NCBI RefSeq assembly: GCF_921293095.1
Contig: NC_060259.1
Span: 75,884,120-75,948,119, forward strand
DNA: 64,000 nt
Direction of reading: 5' to 3'
Source of the DNA: Ischnura elegans
Lineage: Eukaryota; Arthropoda; Insecta; Odonata; Coenagrionidae
Below, in pieces: positions 11,520-21,395 of this stretch (position 1 is the stretch's first letter; every line of letters begins with the position of its first letter). Made by a program: the position numbers and the translations under genes. Below the pieces are notes generated by a model. It had not been told where the DNA came from. It saw only the letters and a list, made by a program, of their open reading frames with translations, and did no database searches.

Positions 11520-12757
11520 TGTGACGGAACACTCCCGTGAGCCATGCACCGTCGAACTGAGATTATTATCCGAGTTCTTAATTTTTCGTAGGTTCTGGGG
11601 CTCGCGGTCAAGATGGGAACTCGCGGCATTAAACACAATGGCACAGCAAGGGGATGAATGACCTCGTACACAGCGAATGACTGTCATACAAAAATTTATT
11701 AGAGAAAAATAAACGAACACTTCTGTCCTTAAACGCTAATGAGGGATGGAAAGTGATGCTGAATTAGGCGAGACATCAATGATACACTTGCAAAAATAAA
11801 AATGAAGCAAATATGCCATACACAAAAAGAAAGAGAAATCTTATATCTAATAAATGAGGGATGAGATGATTATTGGGGTAAATGAACAAAAATGGACAAA
11901 AATAACACTGTATACTCTCAGAGATTGCTATGACACGGGCACTCGAAATCTTGCTGCACTTCAAAGGCAATTATGAGTAATGTTCGTCGTTCTACTATCA
12001 AATGTTACATGCTCCACGTTCTGTTCAATCAAAAATGAGTCTGACGTCAACCAGAAGGGATGACGAGAACGGGAGAATCGTGATACAATTAAAAATGGTC
12101 TTCAGACCGAGAAAGAGAGACGTGAGTTTGGGTCAGAAGCCACATGAGTATTAGGATGACACACGTGCACACTGGGGGACTTTCTTCGTACAGGGCGCGT
12201 GGGCTGGCTGGAGCGGGGGAGGGATCGGGATTATTTCCCCGTCCCGGGAGAGGGTTTAGAGTACTTAAGTGTCAAAGACGGCGGGTCCGAATCCTGGCCG
12301 CCGGGTCACGATGCGTCGATCGCGGGGAACCACCTCCCGCAAATCCTTGGACGATGTCGTGATGTCCTGACGAAAAAGCAAGGACACTTTTCTCGTGTCT
12401 CGCTGTACTCCACGCTTCTCTCTCCGCACGCCCTTCCCCTGGTCGCGTTGCCCGACCTCCGAAATTGCCGTAGCCCTCGTCTGCCGCAGCCCCGTCTTGT
12501 CGCCCCACCTTGGCACTGTCACAGCTGACCTCCGTCTTCTCTAGCGGAACGACTGCCGCTTTCTCAGCAATCCAACCCCACATCCCACAATACCGGGCCT
12601 TATATACCCTTTACAAAACAAAAGACATGCTAAATTCTAGCAGACAACATAGGAAAAAGAAAAGAAGGTCGCTCATCACCCGCTGTTGCCGCGCGCCAAT
12701 ATGAATCGGGGAGAAGAGATGGACGCAGAATGCGCCGTGACGAGGCTTTTCGTCACA
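11520..12757 (-). repeat. 3' LTR of the Gypsy-type element
   Basis: Same length and sequence as the 5' LTR in the stretches compared. It carries an AATAAA at 11700-11695 that could polyadenylate the element transcript, and it provides the last part of the fused ORF that starts at 14110. Confidence 0.93.
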
Positions 12758-14110
12758 TCGCCCCCCTGCATGGATGCATCTCTTTCCTAAGGGGTGAATG
12801 AAAATGATGTGTCCAAACGAAAGAGATGAATCCATGCATATCGCGGAAAGAATAAGCCAGATGAACGAGCAACAAACTAAAACTAAACTTGAGATTCTAA
12901 ATAGACCCGAGAGCAAATGAAAAAACTTATGAAACAACCCAAGCTGGGTATCAGACACCTTAGGTGTCCTTAGCAAGACTAAATCCCTGACATGAAAATT
13001 TGAATGGGTCTTGTTTTGATTACGCTTTCTTTTGAGCCCAGCCTTTTTTAACTGGCGGGTGGCAAACAAAATTAAATTTTCCCTCCCGATTTCCGAATCT
13101 TCAGTAAAAATCATTTTTGATTTCATCGTTTCCGGAACGGTAATCATCGAGAGACAATTTTCCACTTCTTTTAAAAACGCTATCGGGTGATCGGCGTCTC
13201 GAGCGGAGAACACGGGCTTCGTCAATGACTCACTTGATAACGTCGCCGTTGCTACTGGCGTGCCGCTATCCTTCAATGCCTCAAATTCCGCTTCGAGCGA
13301 TTTTACCCTGCGTTCGTCTATTTCGACGGCATTTTCCTCGTGCTTTTTAAGATTTGCAATGTCATTATAAGAGCGTTCTAGAGCGTCTGTGCGCACCTCT
13401 AGGTTTTCAACTTGTGAATCAATCTCCCTCAGACATTCACCACGTACTTTTTTCGCGATCTCATTCACCTTCTCTAGACAGTGAGTTTCACCATTGTTTA
13501 GTTTATCTTTAATTACGGACTTTTCCTGCCGTAGAATATCATGACAACTATTAACTTCCTGCATTAAAATATCATGACAACTCCTAACTTCCTGTCGTAG
13601 ATTATGATTAATTTCCTGACGCAATGCTTCATTATTTGTACTCATCTCAGAGCGCATGCTCTGTATGGCTTCATTATTAGCGTTAATCTGAGCGCTCATG
13701 CTCTCGTTCCTAGCGTTAATCTGAGCGCTCATACTCTCGTTACGAGCGTTAATCTGAGCGCTCATGCTCTCGTTCCTAGCGTTAATCTGAGCGCTCATAC
13801 TCTCGTTACGAGCGTTAATCTGAGCGCTTATCTTTTGTAACATCAATAAGATTGTTTTATTAGACACATAATCATCATTAGAATCGTGACTCGATTCGGT
13901 TCGGCTGGCTTCGCCCCCCTCGTCACCTTCACGCTGTGTTTTACGTTGCCCACTCATGCCAGAACCCGGCGTATCTAACAGCATTCCCCGGAATGTGTCA
14001 GTTAAATCATCGGTTCCCGAATTCGCGCTCTTGTCGTCGGAGTCGTCTACTTCGTTCGCGACCTCCCGATACACGGTAAACGCGGGTGCCTTATCGTCGG
14101 ACGTATCCAT
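12611..14110 (-). CDS. Gag-like protein fused to a Gypsy integrase C-terminal tail
   Basis: A 499-residue ORF starts at 14110, just after the leader repeats. Residues 1-85 are acidic and Ser/Asp-rich. Residues 95-149 are five copies of an 11-residue unit (SAQINARNESM). Residues 150-280 look like coiled coil. Residues 300-335 (FSARDADHPIAFLKEVE) resemble the start of a Gypsy gag core. At about residue 336 the sequence changes to a basic segment with RKRNQNKTH, VRDLVLLRTPKVSD and HKFFHLLSGLFRI, the pattern of the integrase C-terminus. Everything between (nucleocapsid, protease, RT, RNase H, integrase catalytic core) is absent. The ORF then runs about 49 codons into the 3' LTR. It may act in trans with a complete relative; that is inference. 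Confidence 0.8.
   Translation of the reverse strand: MDTSDDKAPAFTVYREVANEVDDSDDKSANSGTDDLTDTFRGMLLDTPGSGMSGQRKTQREGDEGGEASRTESSHDSNDDYVSNKTILLMLQKISAQINARNESMSAQINARNESMSAQINARNESMSAQINARNESMSAQINANNEAIQSMRSEMSTNNEALRQEINHNLRQEVRSCHDILMQEVNSCHDILRQEKSVIKDKLNNGETHCLEKVNEIAKKVRGECLREIDSQVENLEVRTDALERSYNDIANLKKHEENAVEIDERRVKSLEAEFEALKDSGTPVATATLSSESLTKPVFSARDADHPIAFLKEVENCLSMITVPETMKSKMIFTEDSEIGRENLILFATRQLKKAGLKRKRNQNKTHSNFHVRDLVLLRTPKVSDTQLGLFHKFFHLLSGLFRISSLVLVCCSFIWLILSAICMDSSLSFGHIIFIHPLGKRCIHAGGRCDEKPRHGAFCVHLFSPIHIGARQQRVMSDLLFFFLCCLLEFSMSFVL
13664..13828 (-). repeat. 33-bp tandem repeats inside gag
   Basis: Five 33-bp units encode the repeated SAQINARNESM. Neighbouring units alternate between two nucleotide variants (gttcctagc and gttacgagc on the plus strand), so the true period is 66 bp, indicating expansion of a dimer. 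Confidence 0.85.
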
Positions 14111-14387
14111 AATTGGATCCCCTTAAACAACAGGAATAAAACAAAGGGATACCCCAACGACCCGTAGACCACCATTCATCGGCCACAAACACCAAAAAAA
14201 TAGAAAAGAAAACCGACAACGCAATGGTACAAGAAAAACACACAATCGGATTCAAACTTGAGAATGGATTGCCAATGGCGTGACACTATAACTAACAAAT
14301 GGTCGACTAACCTGAACCCAATTACATAATAATCACGAGTTCGCTCGTGGTCACGCGCATTCATATGGGTGAAATGCACTAATAGCT

Positions 14388-14870
14388 GACACAAGCGCCG
14401 AATGATCAAAATGTGCCAATACAGTGGCATCGAAAACAAACATTAAAATTAAATGGAAAGTTTTCTCGTGATCGAGCTGCGCGTTCTTGGCCGCCAGATG
14501 TGACGGTACGCGCCCAACACGCCGTTTGATCAAAACGTGCCAACCTCGTGGCATCAAAAACGAACATTAAAATTAAATGGCAAGTTCTCCCCTGATCGAG
14601 CCCCGCGTTGTCGGGCGCCAGATGTGACGGTACGCGCCCGACACGCCGTGTGATCAAAACGTGCCAACCTCGTGGCATCAAAAACGAACATTAAAATTAA
14701 ATGGTAAGTTCTCCCCTGATCGAGCCCCGCGTTGTCGGGCGCCAGATGTGACGGTACGCGCCCGACACGCCGTTTGATCAAAACGTGCCAACCTCGTGGC
14801 ATCAAAAACGAACATTAAAATTAAATGGCAAGTTCTCCCCTGATCGAGCCCCGCGTTGTCGGGCGCCAGA
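14388..14870 (-). repeat. 124-bp tandem repeats carrying the LTR edge and primer-binding site
   Basis: TGTGACGG recurs at 14499, 14623, 14747 and 14871, exactly 124 bp apart. Three full units plus a diverged partial unit (14388-14498) lie between the 5' LTR and gag. Each unit contains 8 bp of the LTR edge, a TGGCGCC-type primer-binding site and leader sequence. The unit next to gag is the most diverged. Confidence 0.9.
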
Positions 14871-16108
14871 TGTGACGGAACACTCCCGTGAGCCATGCAC
14901 CGTCGAACTGAGATTATTATCCGAGTTCTTAATTTTTCGTAGGTTCTGGGGCTCGCGGTCAAGATGGGAACTCGCGGCATTAAACACAATGGCACAGCAA
15001 GGGGATGAATGACCTCGTACACAGCGAATGACTGTCATACAAAAATTTATTAGAGAAAAATAAACGAACACTTCTGTCCTTAAACGCTAATGAGGGATGG
15101 AAAGTGATGCTGAATTAGGCGAGACATCAATGATACACTTGCAAAAATAAAAATGAAGCAAATATGCCATACACAAAAAGAAAGAGAAATCTTATATCTA
15201 ATAAATGAGGGATGAGATGATTATTGGGGTAAATGAACAAAAATGGACAAAAATAACACTGTATACTCTCAGAGATTGCTATGACACGGGCACTCGAAAT
15301 CTTGCTGCACTTCAAAGGCAATTATGAGTAATGTTCGTCGTTCTACTATCAAATGTTACATGCTCCACGTTCTGTTCAATCAAAAATGAGTCTGACGTCA
15401 ACCAGAAGGGATGACGAGAACGGGAGAATCGTGATACAATTAAAAATGGTCTTCAGACCGAGAAAGAGAGACGTGAGTTTGGGTCAGAAGCCACATGAGT
15501 ATTAGGATGACACACGTGCACACTGGGGGACTTTCTTCGTACAGGGCGCGTGGGCTGGCTGGAGCGGGGGAGGGATCGGGATTATTTCCCCGTCCCGGGA
15601 GAGGGTTTAGAGTACTTAAGTGTCAAAGACGGCGGGTCCGAATCCTGGCCGCCGGGTCACGATGCGTCGATCGCGGGGAACCACCTCCCGCAAATCCTTG
15701 GACGATGTCGTGATGTCCTGACGAAAAAGCAAGGACACTTTTCTCGTGTCTCGCTGTACTCCACGCTTCTCTCTCCGCACGCCCTTCCCCTGGTCGCGTT
15801 GCCCGACCTCCGAAATTGCCGTAGCCCTCGTCTGCCGCAGCCCCGTCTTGTCGCCCCACCTTGGCACTGTCACAGCTGACCTCCGTCTTCTCTAGCGGAA
15901 CGACTGCCGCTTTCTCAGCAATCCAACCCCACATCCCACAATACCGGGCCTTATATACCCTTTACAAAACAAAAGACATGCTAAATTCTAGCAGACAACA
16001 TAGGAAAAAGAAAAGAAGGTCGCTCATCACCCGCTGTTGCCGCGCGCCAATATGAATCGGGGAGAAGAGATGGACGCAGAATGCGCCGTGACGAGGCTTT
16101 TCGTCACA
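14871..16108 (-). repeat. 5' LTR of the Gypsy-type element
   Basis: It begins TGTGACGAAAAG and ends CCGTCACA on the minus strand. Wherever I compared it with the other LTR the sequence was the same, and the open reading frames in both copies translate identically. The GC-rich middle produces several chance ORFs. Confidence 0.93.
15951..15957 (-). promoter_or_regulatory. TATA box candidate in the 5' LTR
   Basis: The minus strand reads GGGTATATAAGGCC here, a good TATA motif. In the usual LTR layout it would mark the U3/R side. The 3' LTR has the same motif at 12606-12600. Confidence 0.5.
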
Positions 16109-16639
16109 ATATCTTTTATTCAATTTCAACTCATAATTTCCGATTTTTTATTGGTTAAAAATAGATACATTTTTTGAAATCGCATTCCTCGTTTCAGCCG
16201 TAAAAACACCTGTTTAATTTGATTTATGGATGCCACTTATGTTACGCACCTTGAGATGCACAATAAATTTACAGAGAGAAAAGAATATTCATTAGTGAAG
16301 GAGGTATACGTCTTGGAATATTTGGATACAAGATTTTGACTGAATGGAAGCAGACTTGCCAAAAATACTCTGACGCGCTTTATGCGCAGAATTTTTTTTT
16401 TCAGTAACACTTGAGAAAGTGGATTCAAACCTCTAGGACAGGCTTGCAAAAAGACATTCACAAGCTGGTTGCAGCGGGAATTTAAATTCCCTCAAGAAAT
16501 ATATCAATATCTTCCTCTCTGGTGAGCAACAATGAGTAGCTAATAGCTTGCGCAGTTAGTGAATATATGTTTATAACATTTCCAAATTAAGTTTTTAATG
16601 AAATTCATTTTTCTTCCCACTAGAGCAAGCTGAAGTGGT
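16109..16639. other. Unassigned flank of the LTR element
   Basis: AT-rich with no conserved feature recognised. Confidence 0.5.
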
Positions 16640-17597
16640 ACGACCAAAAAGAAAAGTTTTATGAATCCAGCGATAGAACTAAGAGAAGGAAGATGGAAAA
16701 GCTAAGATCCTGCGCATCTCCGGCTGAGTTATCTTACGGAGCATCAATGGGCTATCGTAGCGCAGGTGATAAGGCGGCTGCAAAGCTGATCAAAGAAGTG
16801 ATAACAACACCTACCAGAGCGAAACGATTTTTGCAATGGAGAGCGAAGGTGGCCGAACAAACCGAAATAACTCCAAGGATCGGTGTCTTAGATTGTGCAT
16901 GGGAATTTTACTAAACATCAATATGAGCTGCTCCGCAAGATGTCAATGAAGCATTGGCACACCATACAGGGTGTCCCATTTATCTTGACCACCCGAAATA
17001 ACTTTTTGTCCAGATGTAAATTTAAAAATGTGTCAAGCAAATGTCCATTAGCCGTCAGGGGGACATTAATTAGCATGATTGCCTGCCCTGTAGCTTTGTT
17101 ATTTACAAAGATATGAACAGCGGTATTTCTTTTTTAATTGGCACCCTATATTTTGTATTCGGCAATTCATTTCCTCCATTCAAAATAGACATACCGTTGT
17201 TCATATCTTTGTAAATAACAAAGCTACAAGGAAGACAGTCATGCTGATTCATGTCCCCCTGACGGATAATGAACATTTGCTTGACACATATTTCTGAATT
17301 TGCATCTGGACATAAAGTTACTTCGGGTGGTCAAGATAAATGGGACACCCTGTATACACTACCTACAAGGCAGTCTTGAAATCTAACCGTGCAGCTTACC
17401 CAAAAGGTATATGTGTTTTCGAGGAGAAGTGCGAGGTCAGTCTGAAAGCTCTTCTAGCTGTGTGCGCTAATCACTGCACACAACACGCTCGACACGTTAC
17501 GCTTAGCCGTGTGCTGATTCAATGTCCTTCACATTGCAAGTACAGCTTCGACGGGAGTTTAGGGCACTCCCAGTGCAAACAAATATGGAAACAATAA
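16640..17597 (+). pseudogene. Broken ORF of an unrecognised, probably repeat-borne protein family
   Basis: Three pieces read as one protein. 16640-16908 encodes KLKWYDQKEKFYESS and LSYGASMGYRSAGDKAAAKL, then KEVITTP. After a frameshift near 16905, NFTKHQYELLRKMSMKHWHT follows. Beyond the 386-bp MITE it continues YTTYKAVLKSNRAAYPKGI and VSLKALLAVCANHCTQHA, to a stop at 17597. The pattern (K-x-QY-x-LLR, Y-x-x-YKAV, YP-x-GI, ALL) recalls uncharacterised, often multicopy insect proteins; I cannot name a domain. It is disabled by the frameshift and the MITE. The start lies upstream and is not defined. Confidence 0.55.
16967..17352. mobile_element. Fold-back mariner-type MITE, 386 bp, TA duplication
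   Basis: Arms of about 165 bp (starting CAGGGTGTCCCATTTATC) are inverted repeats around a short AT-rich centre. TA flanks both sides. Excising it and one TA restores a continuous reading frame in the interrupted ORF, which fixes the boundaries. Confidence 0.93.
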
Positions 17598-18226
17598 GAT
17601 ATGACGGAAAACAAAGAGTTGAGAGACCTATGCAAGGGACCTGAAATCGTGGGAGTAATTAAAAAGCAAGAGAATAAGATGGCTGGGCCAGGGGCGCAGC
17701 TAGGAATTAAGGCTAGGGGGAGTTTCAGGCGCATTTAATACTGGGGGGCTTGGGGTTGTTACATACCCGCCAGGGTAAGTGGTAGGTGCGGAGGCCTTCC
17801 GCCGGAAAAAAAATTAAGATAAATGGTTCAAAATGGTGATTTTTACGGTCTTCTGAGGGATATTTACTTAATCCTCACAATATTCTATAAGCAATATTAA
17901 TCCAATTAAGTAAAATAGATTTAACTTAAAAATTTCAGTGGCTTTGTGGGGGGTTTTATCCTCCAAAATCCCCCCCTCGCTGCGCCACTGGGCTGGGCCA
18001 CCTCCATAGAAGAAGTGAGGACACAATGCTGTAACAAGTTCTGGAAGGCAAACTCGAAGGCGAAAGACCGGTAGGAAGACCAAGAATGCGCTGGGGCTTT
18101 GAAGTTATAAAGAATGTAAGAAAGATGGGAGCTCAGATGGATATGGCAGGCGACCGTAGAATGTGGAGGCGCCTAGTTGGTGAGGCCAAAGACCTTCTAG
18201 GCTTCGAATGGCCACAGGAGTGAGTG
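17570..18226 (+). mobile_element. LINE fragment, reverse transcriptase C-terminal tail, split by a MITE
   Basis: After removing the MITE at 17689-17990, the plus strand reads RIRWLGHLHRRSEDTML, a stop, then VLEGKLEGERPVGRPRMRW and DRRMWRRLVGEAKDLLGFEW before a TGA at 18226. G-x-RPVGRPR-x-RW followed by DR-x-W and EAK is the characteristic tail of non-LTR retrotransposon polymerases. It is 5'-truncated and carries an in-frame stop. Confidence 0.85.
17689..17990 (+). mobile_element. hAT-like MITE (family A), 302 bp, inside a LINE fragment
   Basis: It starts CAGGGGCGCAGCTAGG and ends GCTGCGCCACTG, with a perfect 8-bp duplication GGCTGGGC. Removing it rejoins the LINE reading RWLGHLHR across the site. 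Confidence 0.93.
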
Positions 18227-18404
18227 AGGAGTATGACGGATACGATATCATTTTTTGTGATAATTAAATGTGATTTTATTGAAGTATAAACATTATTTCC
18301 TCAATGCCCTTAATCTCCGTCAATTTATTTAATATATTAGAGCTCATCAAATACATAGAAGCCAAAAATTGAGTAAATATGAGTAGTTTTTCCGATTTTG
18401 CTAT

Positions 18405-18455
18405 CTCCCCCGGCATGCTGATGATCGCGGGTTCGAATCCCATAAATTTCACGTC
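18405..18455 (+). repeat. tRNA-like B-box sequence, probable SINE head
   Basis: gcatgctgatgatcgcgggt followed by tcgaatccc is a tRNA T-arm-like segment. There is no matching 5' half, so it is not a functional tRNA. Confidence 0.4.
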
Positions 18456-18754
18456 GAAAGTTTTATCAAAGCTTTTAACGGCAATAATTTTATTTTTAAC
18501 CTTAAAATTTTACCGTTTTAAGTGCTCCATCAACAACTAGTTTTCGCAAATCGCAATGACTTCTATATCGATATTTTCTAAAACCATTTTAAATAATAAA
18601 AGATCAAATATGTTTAAATGAAGAGATAACTTTAAAATAATGCCAAAATCCGATTTAGGCGATCAAAATCGTTAAGACTCACTGGTTTTTGTTGCTAATT
18701 TGGGTAACATAATGACGTTATTAATTTCGTCCAGCTTTTTTTCGATTTGGTACC

Positions 18755-18820
18755 ACTGTCCGCCGCCGCGATAGGAGCCCGTCGACGCCTCCAGGGAAAG
18801 GATAGGGATACAGCAGTGGA
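18755..18820 (+). mobile_element. SINE-like fragment
   Basis: A short piece of the family, ccgccgccgcgataggagcc followed by cgtcgacgcctccaggg, with no clear ends. Confidence 0.5.
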
Positions 18821-19665
18821 AATGGGTGCCCAAGGCGGGCCCGTGTAGGTTACTCTCCTGAGGCCCGCGAACCAAGCCGGAGACTTTTACGCGCGTGCGT
18901 CGAAAGATGTCGCCAGAGGTGAAGGACTGAGGAATAGGGCAGATCGGAAAAATCGATTTTTTTCAAATTCATCTGGCCCATTGAAAAAAAGTTGTGCGAC
19001 CGATCAAAAATAAGGCCTGAAATTTTTGGGACCTCTGGGTGAACCCTATTCCAACGCCTACGCAGCGTCGCGGATACAAGAGCGGCAGGCCGATCCCGTC
19101 CCCTCCCCGCTCGCTTCTCCCCCTCCAACGCCTCGAATACAGCAAAATTCATCCTGCGTGTGCAGCTAGGATGGCGTTCATCCTTGATAATATAAATCGG
19201 AAGATGGTAGAATGTAAAATATGATGAGTAGTGAGACGACTTGTTTCTTATTTGGCGCCTCGTCGGCGTTAAACAAATCGATGTTACCAACGTTTAGAGA
19301 AGTGATGAAATATTTATAGATCCGAGAACACAGGAAAGGAGCCTACGGTCTACGGTCAAATTTTTCAGGCCTTATTTTTGATCGGTCCCACAACTTTTTT
19401 TCAAGGGGCCAGATGGATTTGAAAAAAATCGATTTTTTCGATCCGCCCTACTGAGGAAGGAAAAAAGGATAGGAGGAACCGCCGCGATAGGAGCCCGACG
19501 ACACCTCAAAGGATGGGATAGGAATGGTAGGTGATAGGGAAAAACGCGCATTTCCATGACGACAACGGGGCCCACCACTAACGAAACCATAATTTAATTT
19601 ACAAACGAGATCGATAGATTTTTCTATAAGGAGAAAAATCCAGTGGAAATTTCGTTAATCCAATA
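18821..19665 (+). mobile_element. SINE-like copy interrupted by the hAT-like element
   Basis: Family sequence runs to 18934, is broken by the 516-bp element, and resumes at 19459 with gccgcgataggagcccgacg through the tttttctataaggagaaaaa hairpin end near 19660. Confidence 0.68.
18935..19450. mobile_element. hAT-like element with ~85-bp inverted ends, 516 bp
   Basis: The ends start TAGGGCRGATCG and continue as long inverted repeats (about 18935-19028 against 19362-19450). A perfect 8-bp duplication CTGAGGAA flanks it. It is inserted in a SINE-like copy. The minus-strand ORF across it has no recognisable domain. Confidence 0.9.
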
Positions 19666-20182
19666 GGGTTACAGCAGCAACTTCAATGATATTTTTAAAA
19701 AATATATGTTTTAATGATTCTTTCTTGGGCCTTCGACGGTGTTACGCTCTCTATTTCTGGCACCGTTTCAATCGAATGATTTACATCGTTCTCAGAGCTG
19801 ATTTAATCCCAAGCGCATCAATCAGCCTACAGGATGACGAAAAAGTTTGCCATTGAAAATTTGGTAAAATGGAGAGACTGACCCGGTTGGAAGCCCGTGT
19901 AAGATTTATCTTAGTAGTGCACCCAGAAAAAATCCAATTATTTAATAAATATTTTATTTCCTCCATGACACTGAACAAATAATAAAAAATGCTATGTATC
20001 ACGAGTTTTTTTTTTTCCTTTTAATGACAGGTCGGGCAAATGAACTTTACAGTTAAATCTTAATGGCGATCAAATCTTGGCGCCTTCAGAAATTCGTTTT
20101 CGAATTCTGTAATGGAGTAGTGCGGGATATTAACTAGAAATTCCGGTAGGTAAAAAGGTACCTTCAACTGTCATGCTCCACT

Positions 20183-20462
20183 CATAGGAAAATCTACTAA
20201 AATTGGTAGCATATTAATTGCGTATGCTTGGTTTCGCTGATGGTAGGACCTGCCCGCCTTGTGACGGTGCAGGATTCCTCGTCCCCTCCCTTCCTTCCCC
20301 GTCCTTCCCCTGGAGGCGTCGTCGGGCTCTCATCGCGGCGGCGCCTCCTTTCCTTGTTCCTTCCCGTCCTTCCCCTTCTGGCGGCAGAGGAAAAAAGCTG
20401 ATCGCTTATAGTCCCTGCCCCAGGAGTGTATCCAGAGAGCCCGTCCTAAGGGTTTCGTTCCC
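20183..20462 (-). mobile_element. SINE-like element, inverted, 280 bp, 16-bp duplication
   Basis: ACTGTCATGCTCCACT is repeated exactly at 20167-20182 and 20463-20478. The interior is the family in reverse, shortened at the hairpin end. The target is a short sequence also seen at the start of the LINE at 21396. Confidence 0.85.
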
Positions 20463-21395
20463 ACTGTCATGCTCCACTGGTGGATGACGTTGGTTTACAG
20501 AAGGCACGGATGGCGAAGATACAAACGAAAATCGAATCAAAAGGTATCAAATACCGCAGTTTCAGGTGATAATGTAGTTCAAGGAATTTGTATGGAGCAA
20601 TTCGATGCTTAGTGCAAATTTACACCACTGTAGCTTATCCTCTCTGGAGAATACAGCCAAATATTTCATCGGCGAATATTTGACTGCTGAAGTGACAGCA
20701 TTAATAGACATACGTCGTCAGTGACATCCGAACATTACTTCATTATTCGAGACATATTTATTCCGAAAGTCATTTCCGAATTAGTCTCTGTGCGTTTATT
20801 TTCTAAAAATGATGATCATAATTTGATTCAGTTTGGTGCGTTCAAACGCTCATAGCAAAAAATGGAGGTGCTACAATCCTAGGATAAGCGCTAAAATACG
20901 AAAATCGGCTATATTTCACGAGTACATCCGTCATTAAATTTAAATGTCTCTCCATTACGTAAATATTAAGTTCAAAACGTTCTCCTAACGTTCATATCAT
21001 CGTGGTAACTAAGACGACCTTAAGTATTGTTGAGGGCGAATGAGCGAGTTGTTCGCCCATTCGGCCCATTTCAATGGCATTTTGAGTGTTTTTTTCCGCT
21101 TTTTTTTAGCAACTTATGGACCCAATACTTGAACACAGGTGACACAAATATGTTCCCGCTTGATGAGTTCAAGCGCCCATCGACTCGCAGCAGTCAAATA
21201 TTTCAGCAGTCAAATATTTCGGGATGAGGAACCACAGGAAGGCAGTAGCGGATACAGAAAAACTCAAGGGGGGCGCAAAAGATATTTTGAGCTCCCTGTA
21301 CTTTTATCGTAATGAAAAATAATCAAGTTACATGCAAAATTTAAGATAGTTTTGTTTGCGCTGATGATACGCATACACAAGATAATGTTAAAAAG

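Larger units (their letters stand above)
11520..16108 (-). mobile_element. Internally deleted Gypsy-type LTR retrotransposon, 4589 bp
   Basis: Two direct repeats of 1238 bp (11520-12757 and 14871-16108, offset 3351) start TGTGACG and end GTCACA. They flank a 2.1-kb interior and are bordered by a 4-bp duplication ATAT. On the minus strand the 5' LTR is the right copy. Directly after it comes TGGCGCCCGACAACGC, which resembles the tRNA-Lys-type primer-binding site of Gypsy elements. A polypurine run (CAGGGGGGCGA, 12768-12758) precedes the 3' LTR. The interior encodes only a gag-like protein joined to the end of an integrase, so protease, RT, RNase H and the integrase core are gone. It is a non-autonomous derivative. 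Confidence 0.93.

Noticed and set aside
12144..12583. Several overlapping ORFs of 64-109 residues on both strands, repeated at 15495-15934
   Set aside because: They lie in the GC-rich part of the LTRs, are open in many frames and show no domain; duplicated only because the LTR is duplicated.
12611..14110. Gag-like ORF as a host coiled-coil gene
   Set aside because: It sits between LTRs with a primer site and purine tract and ends in an integrase-type tail, so it belongs to the retrotransposon.
14388..14870. Regular 124-bp repeats suggestive of a CRISPR-like array or satellite
   Set aside because: They lie between LTR and gag, contain the primer-binding site, and have no spacers.
18850..19290. 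146-residue minus-strand ORF
   Set aside because: It crosses the boundary between a SINE-like copy and the hAT-like insertion, so it is a chance frame.
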